64,000 nucleotides of DNA from Candidatus Accumulibacter appositus (lineage in GTDB: Bacteria; Pseudomonadota; Gammaproteobacteria; Burkholderiales; Rhodocyclaceae). The position numbers and the translations under genes are program-made. The notes under the pieces are model-generated. The model worked only from the letters and a program-made list of their open reading frames with translations. It ran no database searches and had not been told where the DNA came from. Positions 26,413-34,599 of this stretch are shown here, piece by piece (positions within the stretch are counted from its first letter, which is position 1; the number at the start of each line of letters is the position of its first letter). The DNA lies in assembly GCA_000585055.1 (NCBI GenBank), contig JEMX01000030.1, forward strand, positions 1 to 64,000, given 5' to 3'.

Positions 26413-27696
26413 TCAGGCCGCGGCCAGCGCCTGCTCCAGATCGGCAAGCAGATCGTCGATATGCTCGATGCCTACCGACAGGCGAACCATCTCCTCGGAA
26501 ACGCCGGCCTTGGTCAGTTCCGCCGGTGCTAGCTGTCGATGGGTGGTCGACGCCGGGTGGCAGGCCAGCGACTTGCTGTCGCCAATATTGACCAAACGCG
26601 TAAACAGTTGCAGCGCATCCTGGAAGCGCGCGCCGGCCTCTGCACCACTGCAGTCGGTGCCCTTGACGCCGAAGGTCAGGATCCCCGAGGCCTTGCCTTG
26701 CATGTATTTCGCGACCAGCGCGTGGTCACGGTGATCGGGCAGGCCGGCATAGTTGACCCACGCTACTTTGGCGTGGCCCTGCAGGTAGGCGGCGACTTTC
26801 TCGGTGTTGGCACAAATCCGGTCCATGCGTAGCGGCAGGGTTTCCAGCCCTTGCAGGATCAGGAAAGCGTTGAACGGCGAAATCGCCGCACCCATGTTGC
26901 GCAGCGGCACCACACGGGCGCGGCCGATGAAGGCCGCCGGGCCGAGGGCTTCGGTATAGACCACGCCGTGGTAGGACACGTCGGGTTCGTTGAGCCGCCG
27001 GAACTTGGCCTTGTGCTCGGCCCAGGGGAAGCGGCCGCTATCGACGATGATGCCGCCGATCGAATTGCCGTGGCCGCCGATGTACTTGGTCAGCGAGTGC
27101 ACCACGATGTCGGCCCCGTGTTCGAAGGGCCGGCAGAGGTAGGGCGAAGGGACGGTGTTGTCCACAATCAAGGGGATGCCGTGCCGGTGGGCAATTTCGG
27201 CCAACTGCTCGAAGTCGGTGACATTGCCTAGCGGGTTGCCGATCGATTCGCAGTACAGCGCCTTGGTCTTGTCGTCGATCAATTTCTCAAAGCTGGCCGG
27301 ATCGGCATAGTCGGCGAAGCGTACTTCGAGGCCGTACTGCGGCAGGGTATGGGCGAAGAGGTTGTAGGTGCCGCCGTACAGCGTCGAGGCCGAGACGATG
27401 TTGTCGCCGGCCTCACTGATGGTCTGGATGGCGTAGGTGATGGCCGCCTGACCGGAAGCGACGGCCAGCGCGCCGATGCCCCCTTCAAGGGCGGCAACGC
27501 GCTTTTCGAGCACATCCTGGGTCGGGTTCATGATCCGCGTATAGATGTTGCCGGCCACCTTGAGATCGAAGAGGTCGGCGCCGTGCTGCGTGCTGTCGAA
27601 CGAATAGGAGGTCGTCTGGTAGATCGGCACCGCCACGGCCTTGGTCGTTGCTTCAGGGCTGTAGCCGGCGTGCACGGCGAGGGTTTCGAGTTTCAT
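26413..27696 (-). CDS. metY: O-acetylhomoserine sulfhydrylase
   Basis: This 427-residue PLP enzyme makes homocysteine (or cysteine) from O-acetylhomoserine and sulfide. It starts MKLETLAVHAGYSPEATT, the family N-terminus, after a GAGAGGAAG ribosome site, so the longer frame from 28023 is rejected. The Cys/Met-metabolism signatures are NIYTRIMNPTQDVLEKR, the Tyr of STLYGGTYNLF, and the PLP-binding Lys in HSLTKYIGGHGNS. The C-terminal GIEHIDDLLADLEQAL matches MetY rather than MetB/MetC. A ~118-bp dispersed repeat (27751-27868) sits in its 5' region. No SAM riboswitch was recognised upstream. Confidence 0.93.
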   Translation of the reverse strand: MKLETLAVHAGYSPEATTKAVAVPIYQTTSYSFDSTQHGADLFDLKVAGNIYTRIMNPTQDVLEKRVAALEGGIGALAVASGQAAITYAIQTISEAGDNIVSASTLYGGTYNLFAHTLPQYGLEVRFADYADPASFEKLIDDKTKALYCESIGNPLGNVTDFEQLAEIAHRHGIPLIVDNTVPSPYLCRPFEHGADIVVHSLTKYIGGHGNSIGGIIVDSGRFPWAEHKAKFRRLNEPDVSYHGVVYTEALGPAAFIGRARVVPLRNMGAAISPFNAFLILQGLETLPLRMDRICANTEKVAAYLQGHAKVAWVNYAGLPDHRDHALVAKYMQGKASGILTFGVKGTDCSGAEAGARFQDALQLFTRLVNIGDSKSLACHPASTTHRQLAPAELTKAGVSEEMVRLSVGIEHIDDLLADLEQALAAA

Positions 27697-27750
27697 GCGC
27701 TTCCTCTCTGGGTGGGTTTTATCGGAGTCTGGACTGGGCAGCATCTTACC

Positions 27751-27868
27751 GTGAAAGTCGCGAACGCGACTCGCGCCCCCCTTCTCCCCTTGCGGGAGAA
27801 GGGTCAGGGGAAGGGGGGGACGGCCATGACTTTCATCATTTAGGGTGTCTCCACGCGGCATGACCGTT
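27751..27868 (-). repeat. Dispersed palindromic repeat, copy A (upstream of metY)
   Basis: Read on the minus strand this ~118-bp element matches the element at 56609-56727 almost base for base. It starts AACGGTCATGCC, has TGAAAGTC, a C-rich arm, CCCTTCTCCC and its complement GGGAGAAGGG as a strong hairpin, and ends GCGACTTTCAC. Inverted TGAAAGTC/GACTTTCA boxes (27752-27759 and 27828-27835) bracket the hairpin. It lies about 55 bp upstream of the metY start in the same orientation that copy B has relative to panE. REP- or MITE-like element is the best description. Confidence 0.8.
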
Positions 27869-28560
27869 GGCACTACGGATTGCCTCATTTGCTGGCCGAG
27901 CGCTGCGCTCGTCATGGCGCTGAGTCGGGCGGCACGGGCTTTGACGACAGGAGGTGGCCAGCGGAAGATAATGCTGTCGAGAAATCTTACAGCCGTCTTC
28001 CGCGCGCGCACGGGAATAGACAATAAAGCAATCGCTTGTCGTTAGGGTATGGAAATTGCTTACAGGACCTCGGCCACCTATTTCGTGTATCTGCAGACAA
28101 TAAGCGATCGGGATGGCCGCTGGCTGCTTGGCAGGATGCGTCTGACGTGGCCGTTGTCGATAGCAAAGGAGGAGGGTGTGGGCTGCGCAAGGCACGCTGT
28201 TTTCGCCTTGTTGCTGGCCCCTTTGTGTGCCGGTGCTGTGAGAACCGCATCGGCATGCTTTTTATCGCGGTTTCGTGCGACTTGCTGTCTGGCGCCGCAG
28301 GCTGCCGGTTCCGGGAGGGGCGCGGGCCCGTTCGACCCTGGCCGGCCGCGCGTGTGCCTTGGCATATCGGCTCGAAAGCCGCGTCAACGCGGGAGATTCG
28401 TCCGCTGCAGGCGGCACTACGGCTGTCCGAGAGATCGCCGCGGCGGGATGTGCGGCGCACACCGGCCGTCGCTTGCTAGGGCTCTTCAAGGCGGCGAGTG
28501 CTGGCCGGCGTACGCCGCGCCGCGAGCGGCTGCTTCCGCAGGAAGTCTGGATAGTGAACG
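27869..28560. other. Degenerate region with signal-peptide remnant
   Basis: No intact gene is visible. At about 28168 a strong ribosome site (AAAGGAGGAGG) precedes a GTG frame starting VGCARHAVFALLLAPLCAG, a typical secretory signal. After about 30 codons the frame turns into Arg-rich, low-quality sequence, as if frameshifted, and no recognisable domain follows in any frame. I read this as the 5' end of a decayed exported protein. Confidence 0.35.
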
Positions 28561-28563
28561 GCG

Positions 28564-29005
28564 CTACTCGACCCACCCGAGCACGTCGCGGATGACCGAC
28601 CAGCGAGGCTTTCTGGACGTAGCGCCGCGTCCCAGGATCCAGTAGTCGTAAAGTTTCGGGACCACGCCCTCCTTTTTCGTCAGCGCGGTCCAGGTCGACA
28701 CGTACTCGTGCAGCTTGCGCTCGTTCTTCGGCGTGGCGAGTGCGATGAACAAGCCGATCACGTTCGGCTTGGGGACTACGACGCTGAATCGCGGATAGAG
28801 CAGCGTCCATGTCGGGCTCGCTGTAGCGGACTTGCAGCGCCCGCTCGGGGGTGATCACGAAGCCTCCAGCCATGATGTCGAATTTTCCCGCGTTCGAGGA
28901 TTGAGGCGATCTTCGCGCGCTCGATGCGAACGAACTCGAGTTCCACGCCGAGGTCTGCTGCGAGCAGGTGGGCCAGATCAACGTCGAAGCCGACGAACTC
29001 TCCCT
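28564..29005 (-). pseudogene. Family 3 solute-binding protein fragment, frameshifted
   Basis: On the minus strand three frames join to give one SBP_bac_3 sequence. GEFVGFDVDLAHLLAADLG and VELEFVRIERAKIASILERG come from the first frame, GKFDIMAGGFVITPERALQV from the second, and PNVIGLFIALATPKNERKLH to the terminal VIRDVLGWVE from the third. Frameshifts fall near 28885 (an extra A in a run of A) and near 28815. The N-terminal signal peptide and first strand are missing beyond 29005, where unrelated sequence begins. It once encoded a periplasmic amino-acid-type binding protein and is now a pseudogene. Confidence 0.7.
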
Positions 29006-29165
29006 ACAGGACTGGACTCTGCTCGGCTACGAGGCCGTGGCCTTTCCCGAGCAGCCGACCAGGGAAATCCACGCGGCGGGCCTTGCCTTGCACTTCGACG
29101 CCGAACGCCGCGTTGGCTACAATCTGTGGCAGGTGGTGCTGCCGCTATCGGTCGTGGTGCTTCTG
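29004..29165 (+). pseudogene. Fragment resembling a prokaryotic pentameric ligand-gated ion channel
   Basis: The plus frame reads LQDWTLLGYEAVAFPEQPTR, then LHFDAERRVGYNLWQVVLPL and SVVV. The RRxxYxxWxxxLPL pattern is the one seen where the extracellular beta-domain meets TM1 in bacterial Cys-loop-type channels. Only about 54 residues remain: the ligand-binding domain before and TM1-TM4 after are absent, and the sequence changes character after about 29165. Adjacent fragments belong to other genes. The assignment rests on one motif and is tentative. Confidence 0.4.
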
Positions 29166-29423
29166 CTGCTTGTCGACGTTGCGATACTGCCCTCGCTGTC
29201 GGGCGCCCTGGAACTGCGCAGCAGCGACGCGTTGGACGATAAGCCTCATGGTGCCGCCTCGCGTTGCGGCGCGCGTGCCAGATTCTTGACCATGCATGTC
29301 GCCGATGCCGGGCACAAGCTGCTGAACTGGGCGCTTTCGGCAATCGCCGCGCCGGGCTGCTGCAACTGGGCAAGCTTGGTCGCGCGCGCATCGTCACCCC
29401 CACCGTCTTCTGCGCCGAAGCAC

Positions 29424-29510
29424 TTTGATGCAATGCTCTACGCGAAGGCGAAGACCGACAACCTCACCGGCACCAAGTTGAAGGAGATTCGCCGTGCACT
29501 TGAAGAATAA
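29424..29510 (+). pseudogene. Toxin C-terminal fragment (RelE/HigB-like)
   Basis: The frame ends with FDAMLYAKAKTDNLTGTKLK and EIRRALEE, the kind of C-terminus (xLYaKxxxDDLTxxqlkxlrrxxee) found in RelE/HigB-type toxins encoded just before an HTH antitoxin. Its stop overlaps the antitoxin gene by 17 bp, as expected for such pairs. The upstream part does not read as a toxin in any frame, so the toxin seems lost. This would leave an orphan antitoxin. Confidence 0.5.
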
Positions 29511-29808
29511 ACCACTTGCGCAAGCTGAACTTTCAGCCTACGAGGACAAACGCGATCTCGCGGCTGAGTTACTGCGCTCGGTTCGTGAGATGAAGTCGGG
29601 TCAGGTCCATGTCGTCACCTCGCCGGTGATTGAAGCGCGCCGGAAGACTGGTCTGTCGCAGTCGCAATTTGCGGAGCTGATGGGTGTTTCTGTGCGCACG
29701 CTGCAGGGTTGGGAACAGGGCCGCAAGCAACCGAGTGGCGCTGCTCGGACGCTGCTGGCGATTGCCAGCACGAATCCTGAAGCCGTGTTGGCAGTGGCTG
29801 GGAAGTAG
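29494..29808 (+). CDS. HTH-type antitoxin (HigA/NadS-like)
   Basis: This 104-residue DNA-binding protein has an N-terminal helix region (AYEDKRDLAAELLRSVREM) and an XRE helix-turn-helix at about residues 45-80 (IEARRKTGLSQSQFAELMGV, then SVRTLQGWEQGRKQPSG). Antitoxins of the HigA/NadS type repress their own operon and neutralise a RelE/HigB toxin encoded directly upstream. The start is a GTG at 29494, 17 bp inside the end of the upstream frame. The toxin gene is reduced to a remnant, so this is probably a solitary antitoxin or a repurposed regulator. Confidence 0.8.
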   Translation: MHLKNKPLAQAELSAYEDKRDLAAELLRSVREMKSGQVHVVTSPVIEARRKTGLSQSQFAELMGVSVRTLQGWEQGRKQPSGAARTLLAIASTNPEAVLAVAGK

Positions 29809-29856
29809 CGCTCGATGGTGTCGTGCCTCAAGCGGCCTTGCTGACGGAAAGAAGGC

Positions 29857-31062
29857 TTAGGGCTTTCTGTCGACGCGCTGCCGCCGGCTTCTGCCGCGCA
29901 GCAGAAAGCGGCCGGGGTCGAGTGCGTCGACCAGGTCTTCGGGCAGCGGCGGCGGGGTGGCGGTGATCAGGCAGGCGAGCAGCTCGCCGGCGAGTGCCGA
30001 CCAGACGATGCCACGGGCGCCGAAGCCGTTGATCAGGTAGAGACCCGGCAGGCGGGGCATCTCGGCGAGCGGTCTCGCCGGAGCATCGGGGTCGATCGCC
30101 GCGGCATCGCCAATGGCGCCGATCATCGGCAGGCGATCGGGCGACAGGGGGCGGAAGCCGACGCGGCCGGCCAGGTCGCGCGCCTGAATCCCCTTGCCGT
30201 AGCCGGGCAGGATGAAGTCAAGCTTGGCCAGGTTTTCGGCGTGGTCGGCTTCGCGCAATGCGCTTTCGCCATCGTCGACGCTGAAGGTGGCACCGGCGCA
30301 GCGCAGGCCGTCGATGGCCGGCGTCACGTAGCCGAGGCGGCAGACAACGATGTCGGGCGCCGATCCCGCCGTCGTGGCGAGATGTGAAACCTGTCCGCGG
30401 GCGCTGCGCAGGGGCAGATGAGCGGCGGCGGGAAACTGCCGGGCGGTGGTGGCGTTGGCGAGGATCAATACCGGCGCTTCGGCGATCAAATCTCCGGCGG
30501 CGCTGCGGGCTTGCCAGAGATCGGCCGGGCGCTCGATCTGCGCGACCTGTGTGTCATAGTGGGCGCTAATTGCATCTGCATGGCGGGCGACATTGGCGCG
30601 ACAGAGCGACGCCGGATCGACCCAGGCGCCGCCGGGGAACCACCAGCCGCCGCTGGCCACCGGCCAGGCGGCGAGTTTCCGCGCCTGCTGACGATCGACG
30701 AAGTAGAGTTGGTCGACGGCTGCCTTGCGGATCTCGACGACCCGCTGCTGGGTTGCGGCGTGGGTTTCGTCGCGGGCGAGATGCAGGACGCCCGTCTGTC
30801 CCCAGCGCAGCGGCTGACCGGCTGCGGTCAAGGCCGCGAAATGCTGGCAGGCGTGCTGGAAGCCGGCACGGGTCAGGCGTGCCAGGCGGTTGTCGTCGAG
30901 CGAGGGCAGCGGGCGCAGGACGCCGGCGATATTGCCGGAGGCGCCCTGGCCGGGCGCGTGCGCCCGCTCGATGAGGTCGATCTTCCAGCCGCGCGCCGCC
31001 AGGCGTTCGGCGGCGCTGCTGCCCGCCAGACCGGCGCCGATGATGATTGCGTGCTGGTTCAT
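29857..31062 (-). CDS. MnmC-type FAD-dependent oxidoreductase (stand-alone C-terminal domain)
   Basis: This 401-residue protein of the DAO family begins with the dinucleotide motif AIIIGAGLAGSSAAERLAARG. It carries MnmC-like blocks: APGQGASGNIAGVLRPLPS, GWWFPGGAWVDPASLC and RVGFRPLSPDRLPMIGA, then the C-terminal LINGFGARGIVWSALAGELL. In E. coli the two-domain MnmC converts cmnm5U to nm5U (FAD part) and then mnm5U (methyltransferase part) at the tRNA wobble base. Here only the oxidoreductase half is present; the methyltransferase half is not next to it. It follows lysS by 20 bp on the same strand, so co-transcription is likely. Confidence 0.8.
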   Translation of the reverse strand: MNQHAIIIGAGLAGSSAAERLAARGWKIDLIERAHAPGQGASGNIAGVLRPLPSLDDNRLARLTRAGFQHACQHFAALTAAGQPLRWGQTGVLHLARDETHAATQQRVVEIRKAAVDQLYFVDRQQARKLAAWPVASGGWWFPGGAWVDPASLCRANVARHADAISAHYDTQVAQIERPADLWQARSAAGDLIAEAPVLILANATTARQFPAAAHLPLRSARGQVSHLATTAGSAPDIVVCRLGYVTPAIDGLRCAGATFSVDDGESALREADHAENLAKLDFILPGYGKGIQARDLAGRVGFRPLSPDRLPMIGAIGDAAAIDPDAPARPLAEMPRLPGLYLINGFGARGIVWSALAGELLACLITATPPPLPEDLVDALDPGRFLLRGRSRRQRVDRKP

Positions 31063-31082
31063 GGCCGGGCCGTAAAGGCCCC

Positions 31083-32597
31083 TTACTCGGGCCGCATCTG
31101 CGGGAAGAGGATCACGTCGCGGATGTTCGCCGAGTCGGTGAGTAACATGATCAGGCGGTCGATGCCGATGCCGCAGCCGGCGGTCGGCGGCAGGCCGTAT
31201 TCGAGCGCGCGCACGTAATCGGCGTCGTAGTACATCGCTTCCTCGTCGCCGGCGTCCTTGGCCTTGGCCTGTTCGAGAAAGCGTGCTGCCTGATCCTCGG
31301 GGTCGTTAAGCTCGGAGAAGCCGTTGGCGATTTCGCGACCGGCGATGAACAGCTCGAAGCGTTCGGCGATTTCGGGGTTGCTGTCGCTGCGGCGTGCCAG
31401 CGGGCTGACCTCGGCCGGGTAGTCGATGATGAAGGTCGGGTCCCACAGATCGGCCTCGGCGGTCTCCTCGAAAAGCAGCAGTTGCAGCGTACCGAGCCCG
31501 GCTGTCGCGCCGACCTCGACTTTCATGGCGCTCAGCTTTTCGCGCAGCCAGGCAGTGTCATTGAGCTGCTCGACGCTGAAGCCGGGATGGTCCTTGCGGA
31601 TCGCTTCGATGATCGTCAGGCGTGCAAAAGGCTTGGCGAAGTCGAGGGTACGGCCCTGGTACTCGAACACTTCCGTCCCCAGCGCCTCGCGCGCGCTGTG
31701 GCGCAGCAACCCTTCGGTGAAGTTCATCAGCCGGCGATACTCGGAGTAGGCCTCGTAGAACTCCATCATCGTGAACTCGGGGTTGTGCCGCGGACTGATG
31801 CCCTCGTTGCGGAAGTTACGATTGATTTCGAAGACTTTTTCGAGGCCGCCGACGACCAGGCGCTTGAGGTACAGCTCCGGTGCGATGCGCAGAAAGAGCT
31901 CCATGTCGAGAGCGTTGTGGTGGGTCTTGAAGGGCTTTGCCGAGGCGCCGCCGGGAATCGGATGCATCATCGGCGTTTCGACTTCGAGGAAGCCGTCGTT
32001 GACCATGTAGCTGCGGATCGACTGCACGATGCGGCTGCGCACCGCGAAAGTGAAGCGCGAGCGCTCGTTGGTGATCAGGTCGACGTAGCGCATGCGGTAC
32101 TTCTGTTCCTGGTCGGTCAGGCCGTGGAATTTCTCCGGCAAGGGCCGCAGCGACTTGGCCAGCAGGCGCACTTGCGAGCATTCGACGGTCAGTTCGCCGG
32201 TGCGGGTGCGGAAGAGGGTGCCAACGGCGCCGACCAGGTCGCCCATGTCCCAGCGTTTGAATGCGGTGTAGGCTTCCTCGCCGATCAGGTCGCGGCTGAC
32301 GTAGGCCTGGATGCGTCCCGAGAGGTCCTGCAGGGTGATGAACGAGGCCTTGCCCATGACCCGCTTGAGCATGATGCGCCCGGCGACGCGTACTTCGACC
32401 GGCAAGGCGGCGAGCTGGTCGCGGTCTTTTTCCTCATACAGTTCGTTGATCTTGCCGGCAGTATTTTCGCGCGCGAAGTCGTTCGGATAGGCGCTGCCGG
32501 TCTGCCGCCATTCGGCGAGTTTGGCGCGCCGTTCGGCGATGATGCGGTTCTCGTCCTGCTGAGCGGCGCTGTCCTGCGGGGTGTCGGTGTCGGGCAT
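31083..32597 (-). CDS. lysS: Lysyl-tRNA synthetase (class II)
   Basis: This 504-residue cytoplasmic enzyme charges tRNA-Lys. The OB-fold anticodon domain is in the first 170 residues ([20 protein letters not shown]). Class II motif 2 is [20 protein letters not shown]; motif 3 is [20 protein letters not shown] near the end. It starts [11 protein letters not shown] at 32597; the ORF could extend 23 codons upstream but those residues are not family-like. The gene order prfB, ivy-like, lysS is close to the classical prfB-lysS arrangement, with one inserted gene. Confidence 0.96.
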   Translation of the reverse strand: MPDTDTPQDSAAQQDENRIIAERRAKLAEWRQTGSAYPNDFARENTAGKINELYEEKDRDQLAALPVEVRVAGRIMLKRVMGKASFITLQDLSGRIQAYVSRDLIGEEAYTAFKRWDMGDLVGAVGTLFRTRTGELTVECSQVRLLAKSLRPLPEKFHGLTDQEQKYRMRYVDLITNERSRFTFAVRSRIVQSIRSYMVNDGFLEVETPMMHPIPGGASAKPFKTHHNALDMELFLRIAPELYLKRLVVGGLEKVFEINRNFRNEGISPRHNPEFTMMEFYEAYSEYRRLMNFTEGLLRHSAREALGTEVFEYQGRTLDFAKPFARLTIIEAIRKDHPGFSVEQLNDTAWLREKLSAMKVEVGATAGLGTLQLLLFEETAEADLWDPTFIIDYPAEVSPLARRSDSNPEIAERFELFIAGREIANGFSELNDPEDQAARFLEQAKAKDAGDEEAMYYDADYVRALEYGLPPTAGCGIGIDRLIMLLTDSANIRDVILFPQMRPE

Positions 32598-32631
32598 GGT
32601 GGCGGTGAGTTCTCGGCTGATCAGTGGGTGG

Positions 32632-33135
32632 TCATTTCTTTGCGGGGTAGGCCAGGGCCTGCGCATCGCTGGCCGCGCGCTGGAGCAGGAAAGCGCCGAT
32701 GGCCTTGGCCCTGGCTTTGTCGGCAGGCAGTCCGTACCAGCGCGAAAAGGCGGTGCGCGTGTCGCCCGGGGTGTCGCTTGCCGGCGGCAGGTAGAAGAGG
32801 CCGCTGACCAGCCCGCTTTGCGGGTCGAAGAGAAGATAGAGGTGTTCGTCGAGGCAGCCTCGCGAGCTGCAGGCCGAGGTCAGGATGTAGGCGGTGCCGT
32901 CGATGTCGACCTGCTCGGCACGCTTGCCGGCGGCCAGTCGCTGGGTCCATTCCGGCAAGTCGAGTTCGCCGATCGCGCTGCGGTAGGCCTTGGCAAACTC
33001 CGGCTGCGACTTGAGCAGCGCTTCGGGCTGCTGGCCGACGTAGGTGTCGAGCGAGGCGGCGAAGGCCGGGGCGACCGGCAGACTCAGCAGGCTGGCCAGG
33101 GCGAGGGTGAGGATTGTGAACACTGGTCGTTGCAC
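32632..33135 (-). CDS. Ivy-family lysozyme inhibitor-like periplasmic protein
   Basis: This 167-residue exported protein has a signal peptide ([21 protein letters not shown]). The body has [20 protein letters not shown] followed by [12 protein letters not shown]. This corresponds to the Ivy pattern in which a Cys-x4-Cys loop (CKPHDC in E. coli Ivy) inserts into the lysozyme active site. Here the loop is CSSRGC, without the inhibitory His, so inhibition of C-type lysozyme is not assured. It lies between prfB and lysS on the same strand, 3 bp from the prfB stop, so it is likely part of that transcription unit. Confidence 0.72.
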   Translation of the reverse strand: MQRPVFTILTLALASLLSLPVAPAFAASLDTYVGQQPEALLKSQPEFAKAYRSAIGELDLPEWTQRLAAGKRAEQVDIDGTAYILTSACSSRGCLDEHLYLLFDPQSGLVSGLFYLPPASDTPGDTRTAFSRWYGLPADKARAKAIGAFLLQRAASDAQALAYPAKK

Positions 33136-33138
33136 GGG

Positions 33139-34243
33139 TCAGACTCCCTGTTTGAGGCTGGCTTCGATGAACTGGTCGAGGTCGCCGTCGAGCACGCCCT
33201 GCGTATTGCCGACCTCGACATTGGTCCGCAAGTCCTTGATTCGCGACTGGTCGAGAACGTAGGAGCGGATCTGGTGGCCCCAGCCGATATCGGACTTGGC
33301 GTCTTCGAGCTTCTGCTGCTCGGCCTGGCGGTCGCGCATTTCGGCCTCGTAGATGCGCGACTTGAGCATGGCCATCGCTTCGGCGCGGTTGCGGTGTTGC
33401 GAGCGGTCGTTCTGGCACTGGACGACGATATTCGTCGGCAGGTGCGTGATGCGTACCGCCGAGTCGGTCTTGTTGATGTGCTGGCCACCGGCGCCGGACG
33501 CGCGGTAGGTATCGATGCGCAGGTCGGAGGGGTTGATTTCGACCTCGAAGGAATCGTCAATCTCGGGGTAGGCGGTCACCGAACAGAAGCTGGTGTGGCG
33601 GCGCGCGTTCGAGTCGAACGGCGACTTGCGTACCAGCCGGTGGATGCCGGTTTCCGAACGCAGCATGCCGTAGGCGTACTCGCCGCTGAGCTTGATGCTG
33701 GCGGTCTTGATGCCGGCCACGTCACCCTCGGACTCTTCGAGCACTTCGACGGCAAAGCCCTTGCGCTCGGCGTAGCGCACATACATGCGCAGGAGCATCG
33801 CCGCCCAGTCCTGCGCTTCGGTACCGCCGGCACCGGCCTGGATGTCGACGAAGCAATTGAGCGGGTCGGCCGGATTGTTGAACATGCGCCGGAACTCGAG
33901 GTTGGCGACGTTCTTTTCGATGCCTTCGATGTCGGCAGCAATCGCCCGCAGCGTTTCGTCGTCGTCTTCGTCGCGGGCCATGGCAAAGAGCTCGCTGGCG
34001 TCGCGCAGGCCATCGCCAACTTCGTCGAGCGTCAGTACGACGTTTTCGAGGGTGCGCTTCTCGCGGCCCAGTTCCTGCGCGCGCTCGGCGTCGTCCCAGA
34101 CCTTCGGATCCTCGAGTTCTAGCGAAACGGCCTTAAGTTCATCGGCTTTCTGGTCGTAGTCAAAGATACCTCCGCAGTTCGGTGGCCCGTTGACCGAGGT
34201 CGTCGAGCCGGTTTTCGATGAGGTTGAGCTGTTCGGCTTCCAT
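33139..34243 (-). CDS. prfB: Peptide chain release factor 2, with programmed +1 frameshift
   Basis: RF2 recognises UGA and UAA stop codons and triggers peptide release. The gene is read in two frames. The zero frame starts at 34243 ([20 protein letters not shown]) and reaches an in-frame UGA at 34162-34160 after RRYL. The +1 frame continues with [20 protein letters not shown] to 33139. Together they give 367 residues, the normal RF2 length. The SPF codon-recognition motif is in [13 protein letters not shown], and the GGQ peptidyl-hydrolysis motif is in [18 protein letters not shown]. Low RF2 favours frameshifting, so the gene controls itself. An ORF call starting far upstream (34401) is an artefact of joining frames. 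Confidence 0.95.
34159..34175 (-). promoter_or_regulatory. prfB programmed frameshift site
   Basis: On the minus strand the sequence is GCGGAGGTATCTTTGAC. CTT (34165-34163) precedes the UGA stop (34162-34160) followed by C, the slippery CUU-UGA-C heptamer. An internal Shine-Dalgarno-like GGAGG lies just upstream at the right spacing. This is the conserved autoregulatory element of bacterial prfB. Confidence 0.95.
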
Positions 34244-34599
34244 GTTTTCTCTGATCGCTTGATGAATGAACCGCTAATTATATACGTCCGTCGCCAGCTG
34301 CCGGGCGGCTGCGTCGGCGAGCGGACCCCGTGCGGCGTCGGCGCTGCGCAAGAGCGGCCGTGTTTGAGGGCAGGGTCGCCCTGGTTGCGCGTTCGCTGCA
34401 CAGTAGTTCACCTCGCGTAACTGGTTGAGTTAATGACGTCATCACGATCAGCCTAAGGTGGGTAGAATGCGCGGGCGTCAGAATCATTACCGGCGCAAAG
34501 AGCTTTGTTCAGTTCGTGGGCAGCCCGCAGGGGCCAAGCCGCATAGGTTTTCAAGCACCGACCAATCCCAAAAACCAGTAAGACGAGGATGATCATTTC
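34244..34599. other. Intergenic region between prfB and chemoreceptor
   Basis: This 356-bp divergent region should hold promoters for prfB and the chemoreceptor gene. A TAGAAT -10-like hexamer lies at 34463-34468 and an 8-bp palindrome TGACGTCA at 34434-34441. No matching -35 box at correct spacing was found, and no gene is visible. Confidence 0.35.

Noticed and set aside
27697-27750. SAM riboswitch upstream of metY
   Set aside because: No recognisable SAM-I or SAM-II core; the region holds only the ribosome site and the edge of the dispersed repeat.
33139-34401. Release factor frame read from 34401
   Set aside because: The part upstream of 34161 is out of frame with the true start; the real gene starts at 34243 and uses the +1 frameshift.
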